DNA from: Pseudaestuariivita atlantica
GTDB lineage: Bacteria; Pseudomonadota; Alphaproteobacteria; Rhodobacterales; Rhodobacteraceae
Direction of reading: 5' to 3'
Assembly (NCBI RefSeq): GCF_001205715.1
Contig: NZ_AQQZ01000001.1
Location: 620,001-684,000, forward strand
Length of the DNA: 64,000 nucleotides
This document shows, piece after piece, positions 1 through 8,518 of this stretch. Below the pieces are notes generated by a model. That model searched no databases and was not told where the DNA came from. It saw only the letters and a list, made by a program, of their open reading frames with translations. The translations under genes and the position numbers were made by a program. Position 1 is the stretch's first letter. The number at the start of each line of letters is the position of its first letter.

Positions 1-543
1 GACGGCATCCTGCGGAACGAGTTGCGCGAAGTGCTGGGTTCGGTTTCCTCCAACGACATCCTGTCGTCGGACCGGGCGGCGCTGATGCTGCGCATCCGCA
101 ACGGCGCGATCGAGGAGGCCGAGAACCTCGGCCTCGAAGTCATCGACGTGCGCCTGAAACGCACCGACCTGCCGCGCGAGAACCTCGACGCCACCTTCGA
201 ACGGATGCGCGCCGAGCGGGAGCGCGAAGCGACCGACGAACGCGCCCGCGGTAACGAGGCCGCGCAGCGGGTCCGTGCCACCGCCGACCGGACGGTCGTG
301 GAACTGGTGTCGGACGCCAACCGGCAGGCCGAGATCATCCGCGGTGAGGCCGACGCCGAACGCAACGGCATCTTCGCCGAGGCCTTCGGGGCGGACGCTG
401 AATTCTTCGAATTCTACCGCTCGCTCACCGCCTACCAGCGCTCCCTGCGCGAAGGGAACTCGACGATGGTGCTGTCGCCCGACAGCGAATTCTTCGACTA
501 CCTCAAATCCGACCAGCCGCGTGGCGCGGCCCCGGCGGAATGA
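1..543 (+). CDS. hflC: Protease modulator HflC, C-terminal part (5' end outside window)
   Basis: The frame is open from base 1, so only the last 180 residues are present. They match the end of the SPFH/band-7 domain and the long charged coiled coil of HflC: the stretch around residues 46-70 (VIDVRLKRTDLPRE) is typical, followed by an Arg/Glu-rich helix and the C-terminal segment with FFEFYRSL. HflC forms a periplasm-facing inner-membrane complex with HflK that modulates the FtsH protease. Its stop overlaps the next start by 4 bases (ATGA), so translation is coupled. An hflK gene would be expected just upstream. Confidence 0.95.
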   Translation, partial: DGILRNELREVLGSVSSNDILSSDRAALMLRIRNGAIEEAENLGLEVIDVRLKRTDLPRENLDATFERMRAEREREATDERARGNEAAQRVRATADRTVVELVSDANRQAEIIRGEADAERNGIFAEAFGADAEFFEFYRSLTAYQRSLREGNSTMVLSPDSEFFDYLKSDQPRGAAPAE

Positions 544-728
544 TCGAAACCGCGCTTCTGGCCCTCGGGCTGGTGCTGATTGTCGAGGGGCTGGTGTACG
601 CACTGGCCCCTTCGCTTGTCGAACAACTGCTCGAAGCCCTGCGCACCCTGCCGCTCGACCAGCGGCGCCTGATGGGCCTCGTGGCGCTCGCCTCGGGCGT
701 CGCGCTCGTCTGGATCGCCACCGCCTGA
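540..728 (+). CDS. DUF2065 family small membrane protein
   Basis: A 62-residue protein made of two predicted membrane segments (about residues 3-20 and 43-61) joined by a short polar loop (LRTLPLDQRR). This is the layout of the DUF2065 (YjeT-like) family, commonly found right after hflKC. It overlaps hflC by 4 bases and is almost certainly co-translated with it. No catalytic residues are visible; a role as an accessory to the HflKC/FtsH complex is inferred from gene order only. Confidence 0.85.
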   Translation: MIETALLALGLVLIVEGLVYALAPSLVEQLLEALRTLPLDQRRLMGLVALASGVALVWIATA

Positions 729-832
729 TCCGCGCGCCCGCCCGACTTTCCTTGGACAGACCCGCCACAACGTCATAGCGTTGACCCTGCGGCACCCTGC
801 CGCGCGTGGGACAGACGGGGGCACCGGGCAGC

Positions 833-2155
833 ATGGCAAATCTGACGAACACGACGCGACTTGGATTTCTCGATACCTTGACGCTGGCCCTGGGCGACAG
901 CGGATTTACCGACACGGGTACCAGCACGCCCACGACCTTCACGTCCGGCAACGATCTGCACGTGTCGGGGGTAGAGCTTTTCTCGCTTGCTATCGACAAC
1001 ACCGCCGGCGCGTTCAGCTTCACCGGCCTTTCGTCGAACGGCAGGCTGGTGGTCGAAGGGGATGACCTGACGCTGACCGACGGCGCGTCGCTTGGCGGCG
1101 GCACGGTCAACGAACGCATCGTCGTCGGCAACCACCTCGCCACGGGCACGAACGACATCGACATCTTCGGCGACACCGTGCTGCAGGGCACCGCCGACGG
1201 CACCGGCACCTTCGGAATCTACGACGGATCGCTGACGCTCGACCTCGCTTCGGGCACGTTCGGCGCGCTGGTCGAAGTCTACGAAGACACCGCGTTCACC
1301 ATCATCTCGGACATGATGGGCGATCTCTACATCGAAGGCGCGGTATACGTGTACGGCGCGTTCGAAGGCAGCGTCCTGTTCTGCGAATACGGCCTGCGCG
1401 ACCTTGAAATCTTCTCGGGCGGCAGCGTCACCTCGCAGGTCATCATCGGCGGGCAGGGGCGCGAGAATGTCGAGGTCTCGGGCACCGGCACCTTCCACGC
1501 CAACATCATGGACCTCTGGCGCGGCGACGACGATTTCGACATCTTCTCGGGCGGCACCGCGTCCGGCGACATACTCCTCGGCGTGGGCGCGGATACCGTC
1601 ACGCTCGACGGTTCGTTCACGGGGTTCCTGTCGACCGGGCAGGGCGACGACTCGGTCGTCAGTGACGACCCCGGCGCGTCGATGACCGGACTAATCGCGC
1701 TCGATGCCGGTAACGACAGCTTCGACGGCACCAACGGCCCGGATTCGGTGCGCGGTGGCGCGGGGGATGACTGGATCCTCGGCGACGGCGGGCGCGATGT
1801 GCTGCGCGGCGACGCGGGCGACGACACCCTGATCGGCGATCGCGGGATCGACCGGCTGTTCGGCGGCGCAGGCGCGGACGAGTTCTGGTACATGTTCGAC
1901 GATGCCAGTCCGACCACCATCCTGACCGAAACCATCGTCGATTTCGTGGCCGCCGACGATACGCTGGTCTTCTTCGAAACCGGCCAGTTCATCGGCGGCG
2001 CGGCCTTCACCAACACCGCCGGCGATGTCCGGTTCGAGGTGACAGGCGGCGTCACGCGGGTCGAGGCGGATGCCAACGGCGATGGAATCGCCGATTTCGC
2101 GGTGGAGCTCGACGGGGTGATTCCCCTCACGGTGGCCGATTTCCTCTTCGTCTAG
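833..2155 (+). CDS. RTX-type calcium-binding protein, probable type I secretion substrate
   Basis: A 440-residue acidic, Gly/Asp-rich protein without cysteine-rich or enzyme motifs. The N-terminal two thirds look like a repetitive beta-rich region (FSGGS and FSGGT turns). Residues about 295-350 carry nonapeptide RTX repeats of the form GGxGxDxLx (RGGAGDDWI, RGDAGDDTL, FGGAGADEF). The C-terminus has the usual post-RTX segment (ETIVDFVAADDTLVF) and ends in hydrophobic residues (DFLFV), as in type I secretion substrates. No signal peptide is seen and no type I exporter lies in the window. The ATG at 833 is chosen; a GTG at 806 is also possible. It sits between DUF2065 and degP, which are often closer neighbours. 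Confidence 0.75.
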   Translation: MANLTNTTRLGFLDTLTLALGDSGFTDTGTSTPTTFTSGNDLHVSGVELFSLAIDNTAGAFSFTGLSSNGRLVVEGDDLTLTDGASLGGGTVNERIVVGNHLATGTNDIDIFGDTVLQGTADGTGTFGIYDGSLTLDLASGTFGALVEVYEDTAFTIISDMMGDLYIEGAVYVYGAFEGSVLFCEYGLRDLEIFSGGSVTSQVIIGGQGRENVEVSGTGTFHANIMDLWRGDDDFDIFSGGTASGDILLGVGADTVTLDGSFTGFLSTGQGDDSVVSDDPGASMTGLIALDAGNDSFDGTNGPDSVRGGAGDDWILGDGGRDVLRGDAGDDTLIGDRGIDRLFGGAGADEFWYMFDDASPTTILTETIVDFVAADDTLVFFETGQFIGGAAFTNTAGDVRFEVTGGVTRVEADANGDGIADFAVELDGVIPLTVADFLFV

Positions 2156-2372
2156 GCCGCGTTCCACCTCTCGGATTCGTGAAAATGCGCGACGGTAAAG
2201 GCGCTTTTCGGCGCCGAACCCGGCGCCGGTCCGCGCCCGTTTCACTATGCGGTGAGCGATCATTTCAGGGTTTGTGGCCTGACGGTCACATCCTGTATCG
2301 ACGTTGCATGCCATGGCGCTATTATCCTTGAAAAACCAAAGCGCCCAAAAGTCACCAGAGGAGTTCGAGAGA

Positions 2373-3857
2373 GTGCACCCTGACAACCAAACCCTCATTA
2401 TGCGGCCTGCGCGCCGGATCACCGCGGTGGTCGGCGCGATGGCCGTGTCCGTGCTGATGGTCTTCGGCTCGGCAGCCGACGTCGCCGCGCGCGGCACCCA
2501 TGAAAGCTTCGCCGACCTCGCCGAAGCGATCAGCCCGTCGGTCGTCAACATCACCACCTCCACCACCGTCGCCCGCGACGCGACACCGCGCGGCGTGGTG
2601 CCCGATGGCTCCCCGTTCGAGGATTTCTTCCGCGACTTCCGTGATCGCAACGGCCCCGACGGCCAGCGCCCGCGCCGGTCCTCGGCGCTGGGATCGGGCT
2701 TTGTCATCTCCGAAGACGGCTACGTGGTGACCAACAACCACGTCATCGAGAACGCCGACGAGATTCTGATCGAGTTCTTCAACGGCGACGAACTGCCCGC
2801 CGAACTGGTCGGCACCGACCCCAACACCGACCTCGCGCTCCTGAAGGTCGAAGCAGACCGCGCGCTGCCCTTCGTGCCCTTCGGCGACAGCGACACCGCC
2901 CGCGTGGGCGACTGGGTGATCGCGATGGGCAACCCGCTGGGGCAGGGCTTCTCGGTCTCGGCCGGGATCGTGTCGGCGCGCAACCGCGCCCTGTCGGGCA
3001 GCTATGACGACTACATCCAGACCGACGCCGCCATCAACCGCGGCAACTCGGGCGGGCCGCTGTTCAACATGAACGGCGAGGTGATCGGCGTGAACACCGC
3101 GATCCTGTCGCCCACCGGTGGCTCGATCGGCATCGGCTTCTCGATGGCGTCGAACGTGGTGACCCGCGTGATCGACCAGCTGAAGGAATACGGCGAAACC
3201 CGTCGCGGCTGGCTGGGCGTGTCGATCCAGGACGTGACCGACGACATGGTCGAGGCGATCGACGGCCTTGACGAGGCGCGCGGCGCGATGGTGTCGAACG
3301 TGCCCGACGGCCCGGCCAAGGATGCCGGCATCCTGACCGGCGACGTCATCCTCACCTTCGACGGCGTCGATGTCGAGGACACCCGCGGCCTCGTCCGCAC
3401 CGTGGGCAACAGCCCCGTGGGCAAGACCGTGCGCGTCACCATCCTGCGCAACGGCCAGACCGAAACGGTCAAGGTCACGCTGGGCCGCCGGGAAGAGGCG
3501 GTGAACGCCTCCATGCCGGTGCCCGAGGCCGAGGACGAGAACCAGGGACCGGCCACCGCCGACATCCTTGGCCTCTCCCTGTCCGAGATGACCGACGAGC
3601 TGCGCGAGCAGCTGGAACTGGGCGACAAGGTTACCGGCCTCGTCGTGACCGATGTCGACGAGGACAGCCAGGCCTATGAAAAGGGCCTGCGCGCCGGTGA
3701 CGTCATCACCGAGGCGGGCCAGCAGAAGGTTGCGGAACTGGCGGACCTCAACACCCGGATCGACGAGGCGCGCGAGGCGGGCCGCAAATCGCTCCTGCTG
3801 CTGGTGCGTCGCGCCAACGAGCCGCGCTTCGTGGCGCTTGGCCTCGACGACGGCTGA
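2373..3857 (+). CDS. degP: Periplasmic serine endoprotease DegP/Do-like
   Basis: A 494-residue HtrA/Do protease. A hydrophobic signal sequence (about residues 15-40) is followed by the trypsin-like domain with the triad His in NNHVIEN (H123), Asp in DPNTDLALL (D153) and Ser in GNSGGP (S226), then two PDZ domains (about 290-380 and 405-490). It degrades or chaperones misfolded envelope proteins. A GTG start at 2373 is preferred because GAGGAG lies about ten bases upstream; an ATG at 2400 would also keep the signal peptide. A CTTGAAA/CCCA pair at 2327-2347 loosely resembles a heat-shock promoter but its spacing is short. A strong terminator follows. Confidence 0.95.
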   Translation: MHPDNQTLIMRPARRITAVVGAMAVSVLMVFGSAADVAARGTHESFADLAEAISPSVVNITTSTTVARDATPRGVVPDGSPFEDFFRDFRDRNGPDGQRPRRSSALGSGFVISEDGYVVTNNHVIENADEILIEFFNGDELPAELVGTDPNTDLALLKVEADRALPFVPFGDSDTARVGDWVIAMGNPLGQGFSVSAGIVSARNRALSGSYDDYIQTDAAINRGNSGGPLFNMNGEVIGVNTAILSPTGGSIGIGFSMASNVVTRVIDQLKEYGETRRGWLGVSIQDVTDDMVEAIDGLDEARGAMVSNVPDGPAKDAGILTGDVILTFDGVDVEDTRGLVRTVGNSPVGKTVRVTILRNGQTETVKVTLGRREEAVNASMPVPEAEDENQGPATADILGLSLSEMTDELREQLELGDKVTGLVVTDVDEDSQAYEKGLRAGDVITEAGQQKVAELADLNTRIDEAREAGRKSLLLLVRRANEPRFVALGLDDG

Positions 3858-3883
3858 TCCAGACCCCCACTCATGTGGATTTC

Positions 3884-3916
3884 GGGGCGCGCGGACATGG
3901 TCCGGGCGCCCTTTTT
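3884..3916 (+). terminator. Rho-independent terminator after degP
   Basis: GGGCGC and GCGCCC arms with an inner GGAC/GTCC pair form a hairpin directly followed by TTTTT at 3912-3916. It lies 27 bases after the degP stop and separates it from the convergent lipoprotein gene. Confidence 0.8.
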
Positions 3917-3941
3917 CATTGCAGGGCGGGGATGTGGTGCG

Positions 3942-4487
3942 TCAGTCGAGCGTCGCGCGGTCGACGGCGGCAAGGCCGAGGCTGCGCGCAAGGTCGATCG
4001 ACAGGATGTCGCTGTCGGGGCCGGTGGTGCGCTGGTAGGTCTTCAGCGCGGATCGCGTGGGCCAGTCCATGCGCTGGGTGATGTCGCCGACATAGGCGCC
4101 GCGCGCCTGCAGCGCGCGCTGCAGCGATCCCACCAGTTCGGGTGTCAGGGCGTTCTCGCAGACCGCCTCGAACGCGTGTTCGCCGCGTTCGCGCAGGATC
4201 TCCTGCCGCACCACCGTGTCATAGGTCGCGGCGCGCATCACGCTGCCGTCGGGGTTCAGCACGGTGGGGGAGCGGTTCACCTGTTCGGTCACGGTCTGGA
4301 TGATCGCGGGCACCAGCGCGCGGCCCCAGCAGGTGCCCTCGGCCGCGCCTTCGGGCGGCAGGATATACCCCGCCGACAGGGGCAGGGCGGGCGGCGGCCC
4401 GTCCTCGGGCGCCACGACAGGCTGACATCCCGTGGTGTAGACCAGTATGGCCAGCGCCACGATGGACAGGGTTGGCGGGCGGTGCAT
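3942..4487 (-). CDS. Peptidoglycan-binding-domain lipoprotein
   Basis: A 181-residue protein whose first 20 residues form a lipoprotein signal with lipobox VYTTGC, so it should be acylated on Cys and attached to a membrane. The C-terminal 60 residues (ALQARGAYVGDITQRMD, then RSALKTYQR) resemble the PG_binding_1 fold, in which a short repeat binds peptidoglycan. The middle region carries two more cysteines and has no clear relatives that I recognise. The ATG at 4487 is chosen because GAGG lies eight bases before it. It converges on degP and is transcribed towards it. Confidence 0.65.
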   Translation of the reverse strand: MHRPPTLSIVALAILVYTTGCQPVVAPEDGPPPALPLSAGYILPPEGAAEGTCWGRALVPAIIQTVTEQVNRSPTVLNPDGSVMRAATYDTVVRQEILRERGEHAFEAVCENALTPELVGSLQRALQARGAYVGDITQRMDWPTRSALKTYQRTTGPDSDILSIDLARSLGLAAVDRATLD

Positions 4488-4549
4488 GCTCGAAGCCTCG
4501 CGCGATTTTTGCAAGGAATTTAACGCGGTTTAGGCTTTCCAGAAAGGGA

Positions 4550-4936
4550 TTATCCGAGGCTCTCGGAAAGTGTGTCTTCCGGGTCGAGCAGCCGGTCGAG
4601 CATCGGCGAGATGTCCTCGATCACTTCCGAGATCACGTGGCACACGCCGCCCTCGCGCTGGATCCGGCCCGTGACCCTCAGGCAGCGCCCGGCGATCACC
4701 GCGCGGCGGAACCGTTCGTACAGCTTGCGCCAGACGATCACGTTCACCACGCCGGTCTCGTCTTCGAGGGTGATGAAGATCACGCCCTTCGCCGTGCCCG
4801 GCCGTTGCCGCAGGATTACCAGCCCCGCCACGCAGACCCGCGCGCCGTTCGGCGGCAGGTCCAGCTGGTCCGCGCGCAGGCACGAGGGCGGACGCGGCCA
4901 GTGCAGATCGGGGCGGTGATGCGGGGCGGGGGTCAT
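4550..4936 (-). CDS. Stand-alone OB-fold protein like the DnaE2 C-terminal domain, SOS-controlled
   Basis: A 128-residue protein. Residues about 30-115 closely resemble the tRNA-anti/OB domain at the C-terminus of the error-prone polymerase DnaE2 (GLVILRQRPGTAKGVIF, then LEDETGVVNVIVW, then GRIQREGGVCHVI). None of the DnaE polymerase domains are present, and the surrounding DNA holds no dnaE2, imuA or imuB. The frame is intact with a good ribosome site (GGAGA, four bases before the ATG at 4936); an ATG at 4957 is an alternative. A perfect LexA box lies 23 bases upstream, so the gene should be induced by DNA damage. Binding of single-stranded DNA is an inference from the fold. Confidence 0.75.
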   Translation of the reverse strand: MTPAPHHRPDLHWPRPPSCLRADQLDLPPNGARVCVAGLVILRQRPGTAKGVIFITLEDETGVVNVIVWRKLYERFRRAVIAGRCLRVTGRIQREGGVCHVISEVIEDISPMLDRLLDPEDTLSESLG

Positions 4937-4959
4937 CGGGTCTCCGGTCGCGGGCATGA

Positions 4960-4974
4960 GAACGAATATAGAAC
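4960..4974 (-). promoter_or_regulatory. LexA (SOS) box before the orphan OB-fold gene
   Basis: On the minus strand the sequence reads GTTC-TATATTC-GTTC, an exact match to the alphaproteobacterial LexA operator GTTC-N7-GTTC. It lies directly before the OB-fold gene. A second exact copy of the same pattern is present before uvrA at 32130. Confidence 0.8.
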
Positions 4975-5038
4975 ACGCACCGCGCCCCGCCAAGGGCTGG
5001 ACTTTTCCGTGCGAAGGCTACACCTCTGTGCGAGTTGA

Positions 5039-5379
<341 letters not shown>

Positions 5380-5380
<1 letters not shown>

Positions 5381-6177
5381 TGATGAAGGCGCGGCGCCAG
5401 CCGTCGCGCCCGTGGCCCGCGCGGGCCCGCCGCGCGCTCTGCCGTCCGGGCCTGTGGCTGGCGGTGTCGCTGGCGGCCGTTGCACCCGGTCTGGCGGCCT
5501 CCGACCCGGTTGAGGCCCGCTATGCGGAACCCACCACGCGCTATCCCCACGGGGTCCTCGGTGACGACGTGGAAAATGCCGCGCTCGAAGTGGTGCGCGC
5601 CGATGGCCGCGTCCTGCGCCTGCGCTGGCCCGACACGATCGTGTTCGAAGACACCGCGCCGCGCCTTGCCGATCTTGACGGCGACGGCAAGGCGGAGGTG
5701 ATCGTGGTGGAAAGCCACGAACGGCAGGGCGCGCGGCTGGCGGTCTATGGCATCTTTGGCGACGTGCTGGCCCTGCGCGCCGCCACACCCTTCATCGGCA
5801 CCCGGTTCCGCTGGCTGGCGGTGGTGGGGGCAGGCGACCTCGACGGCGACGGCGTGGCAGAGATCGCCTATGTCGACCGCCCGCACCTCGCCAAGACCCT
5901 GCGCATCTGGCGCTATGCCGCCGACGGCGCGACCGTGACGCTGGCGCCCGTGGGCGCACTGCCCGGCGTCACCAACCACCGCATCGGCGAGGTCGACATC
6001 GCCGGCGGCCTGCGCGACTGCGGCGCGGGGCCGGAAATGATCGTCGCCTCCGCCGACTGGCGCCGTGTGCTGGCCCTGACTTTCGATGGCTCGGACATCA
6101 CCCAGCGCGACCTTGGCGCGCATGCCGGGCGCGGCTCCTTCGCTACTGCGCTCGAGTGCGGGGACTTGCCCGACTAG
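5380..6177 (+). CDS. Exported FG-GAP/VCBS repeat protein
   Basis: A 265-residue protein with an Arg-rich N-terminus and a hydrophobic signal segment (about residues 24-41). Two calcium-binding FG-GAP-type motifs are clear: RLADLDGDGKAEVIVV (about residues 91-106) and AGDLDGDGVAEIAYV (about 152-166). The repeats suggest a partial beta-propeller in the periplasm. It starts within the ferredoxin stop codon, so the two are translationally coupled, but a functional link between them is not obvious. Confidence 0.7.
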
Positions 6178-6183
6178 GGCGGG

Positions 6184-6576
6184 TCAGACGCCCACATCGG
6201 GGCCAAGGCACATCATCGGCTCGTCGCTCTGCCGCGCCTCGTAAAGCTCGGTATTGCCCGGCTCGTCCTGGAACAGTGCCGTCAGCCGGTCGCCCGTCTT
6301 CACGAAACTCCAGCATTGCGGCTCGGGCCGGTCCTCGTAGACAAAGCAGATCAGCCCCGCTTCCTCGTACCAGATGCCCTCCTTGCACTTGCCGTCGAGG
6401 AAGGACCACCGCACCCGCCGGTTGTCGAGGTATTCCTCGGCCCCGTAGGCCTGTCCCCGGCTGCCGAAATAGAGCGTCTTGCCGGTGGTGTAGGCCTCGA
6501 ACTCCTCCGCCGTCATCGGCGTCTGGGCAGTCGCGGGCGTGGCGAGAAGAAGGGCGGTCAGAAGCGCGTGTCTCAT
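6184..6576 (-). CDS. Periplasmic protein of unknown function
   Basis: A 130-residue protein with a clean signal peptide (MRHALLTALLLATPATAQ) and three cysteines in the mature part (in GKCKEGIWY, LICFVY and PQCWSF) plus one near the C-terminus (MCLGP), which could form disulfides. The MTAEEFEAYTTGKTLYF stretch recalls short exported proteins of Rhodobacterales. I do not recognise a catalytic motif. It converges on the FG-GAP gene with 6 bases between the two stops. Confidence 0.7.
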   Translation of the reverse strand: MRHALLTALLLATPATAQTPMTAEEFEAYTTGKTLYFGSRGQAYGAEEYLDNRRVRWSFLDGKCKEGIWYEEAGLICFVYEDRPEPQCWSFVKTGDRLTALFQDEPGNTELYEARQSDEPMMCLGPDVGV

Positions 6577-6649
6577 GCCGCCGATCCTGACAGAGAGCCG
6601 CCCGCCCGGCCAGTCACATCCCCGCGCGCGGCGGCGATTTCCCGCGCGT

Positions 6650-7684
6650 TCAGGTCCAGTAGACGACGCGCCAGTCCATCACCTTGCGCCAGCCCGCAGG
6701 CCACAGCGCCAGCGTGGCCATGACGGGCAGGGAATAAGGCAGCATCGGCGTCTCGTCTTCCAGCTGCAGGTCGGCATATCCCTTGCCGGGATGCACGTGG
6801 TGATCGGAATGGCGCGGCGCGTTCATCATCAGCGCGCTCGAATACCAGTGCGGGGCGTTCCACGAATGCTGCGGCCCCACGGGCTCCAGCGTGGTGCCGT
6901 GCAGCGTTTTGCGGCGCAGCCCGTAATGCTGCACGTAATCCGACATCAGAAGCTGCACCTGCGCGTATCCTGCCAGCCCAAGCAGCGCCAGAACGCCGCC
7001 GAACCCGCCGATCGCGCCCGCCAGCGCCAGCATCCCCACCGCGCCGCCCACATAGGCGACGTAAGGGTTCAGCCGCCGCTTCGTCCCGCGCGCGGTCAGG
7101 TCCTGCTCGGCCTCGTACCCGGCGCGGAACCCGTCGACCCAGGCCCGCCGCGCATAGGCATAGAAACTCTCGCCCACCTCGGCGCTGGCCGGGTCGGCCT
7201 CGGTGCCCACATGCACGTGATGCACCCGCACATGGGCCGAGGCATGGTGGCCGTAGAGCATCGAGATATAGACCCACATGCCCAGCCGCCGCAGCCGTTT
7301 CGACCCGGCATGGATCAACTCGTGCGCGTTCGAATTGCTGACCTGCCCGAAATAGAGGCCAAGGCCCACGAACAACAAAAGCCGCTCTCCCGCGCCCAGA
7401 CCGGTCGCGCCCGACAGCGCCCAGACCCCCAGCGCCAACAGCACGAAATGCACCCATGCCAGCGCCTGCGCCAGCCACGGCTCCGCCGGGAATTCCACGC
7501 CCTCCTTGGGGCCTTCCTCGATGATCAGGTAATCCAGCGCCACGACCAGCGCCGTCATCGACAGGACCGCGATCAGCGGCCAGACACCGCCCGCCAGCGC
7601 CGCCACCGCCAGGAGGAAGGCCGGCACAAGCGTCGCCAGCGCAAAGCGCGACAGCGCGATGCGGGAGGGACGGATCATCGACAT
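6650..7684 (-). CDS. alkB: AlkB-type membrane non-heme diiron hydroxylase (alkane 1-monooxygenase family)
   Basis: A 344-residue integral membrane protein with about six hydrophobic segments and the three histidine boxes of the AlkB/fatty-acid desaturase family: HELIH, HHASAHVRVHHVH and RHSDHHVH, plus the QHYGL motif. The family inserts oxygen at the terminal methyl of alkanes or fatty acids, using electrons from rubredoxin or ferredoxin; a 2Fe-2S ferredoxin lies 2 kb away but is not in the same operon. The substrate cannot be read from the sequence. The start at 7684 (MSMIRPSRIA) is preferred, with an ATG two codons later as the alternative. Confidence 0.85.
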   Translation of the reverse strand: MSMIRPSRIALSRFALATLVPAFLLAVAALAGGVWPLIAVLSMTALVVALDYLIIEEGPKEGVEFPAEPWLAQALAWVHFVLLALGVWALSGATGLGAGERLLLFVGLGLYFGQVSNSNAHELIHAGSKRLRRLGMWVYISMLYGHHASAHVRVHHVHVGTEADPASAEVGESFYAYARRAWVDGFRAGYEAEQDLTARGTKRRLNPYVAYVGGAVGMLALAGAIGGFGGVLALLGLAGYAQVQLLMSDYVQHYGLRRKTLHGTTLEPVGPQHSWNAPHWYSSALMMNAPRHSDHHVHPGKGYADLQLEDETPMLPYSLPVMATLALWPAGWRKVMDWRVVYWT

Positions 7685-7876
7685 GTCCAGTCGGGGCAAT
7701 CGGGACAGCACGCGGGGCACCTCTGGTCTGACCGTGTTTGATGGGCGCGAGTATATTAACAAATTCGGTAGGCGTTGGGTGTTTTCATGTCGGATTTTCG
7801 ACAAACCCGACCGGTTTCGCCACCCCTCGCGCATCCGCCTGCGCTATCCACCTCTCATCCCGACCCGACCGATCCC

Positions 7877-8518
7877 ATGCTGCCCGACCTCACCGCGCTC
7901 TCCCTTGCTCCTCTCGCCGCCGCGCTTGCGCTGCTGACGCTCCTCACGCCCGCCGAGGGGCCTTTGCGCGCGGCGGGCAAGGGCGCCTCGACCCTCGCGC
8001 TTGCGCTTCTGGCCGCACTCAATGCCGCACCGCTCCTCGCGCTGGCGCTGGTCGCCGCCGCCCTCGGCGACATCGCGCTGGCCTTCCGGGGATCAAGGCC
8101 GTTCCTCGCAGGCATGGCCGCTTTCGGCCTCGCCCATATCGGCTTCATCGCGCTCTTCGCCGGCGCCGGGGCCGATCCCGCCATCCTTGCCATACCCGTG
8201 CGCGCCTTCGCGGCGATTGCCCTCGTGGCCCTCGCGCTGTGGCTCGGCCGTGCCTTCGCGCGGCAGGCCGGTCCGCTGTGCCTGCCTGTGATCGGCTATG
8301 TGGCGATCATCGCCGCGATGGGCCTTGCCGCGCTTGCCCTGCCACCCATGCCCGCGCTGCCGCTCATCCTCGCCGGGGCGGCGCTGTTCGTCCTGTCGGA
8401 CGCGCTGATCGGGCAGCAGACCTTCCTCGACCGGCGCTGGACGGGGCAGGGGGTGGCGATCTGGCTCACCTACCACGCGGCTCTTCAGGCGCTCACGCTG
8501 GGGCTACTGGCGGTTTGA
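7877..8518 (+). CDS. Lysoplasmalogenase-like YhhN/TMEM86 family membrane protein
   Basis: A 213-residue protein of about eight short Ala/Leu-rich membrane segments. The family's conserved acidic residues are present in LGDIALAF and LSDALIG, separated by about 110 residues. Members hydrolyse the vinyl-ether bond of lysoplasmalogens in animals; the bacterial substrate is less certain. The ATG at 7877 starts directly before the first hydrophobic stretch, while earlier in-frame starts would add a proline-rich tail. Its last 15 bases overlap the convergent transglycosylase gene. Confidence 0.7.
   Translation: MLPDLTALSLAPLAAALALLTLLTPAEGPLRAAGKGASTLALALLAALNAAPLLALALVAAALGDIALAFRGSRPFLAGMAAFGLAHIGFIALFAGAGADPAILAIPVRAFAAIALVALALWLGRAFARQAGPLCLPVIGYVAIIAAMGLAALALPPMPALPLILAGAALFVLSDALIGQQTFLDRRWTGQGVAIWLTYHAALQALTLGLLAV

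Noticed and set aside
2327-2347. Heat-shock (sigma-32) promoter before degP
   Set aside because: CTTGAAA and CCCA are present but the spacing of ten bases is shorter than the consensus allows.
4550-4936. Treating the OB-fold gene as a dnaE2 pseudogene
   Set aside because: The frame is intact, has a ribosome site and an exact LexA box, and shows no sign of decay, so it is listed as a gene.
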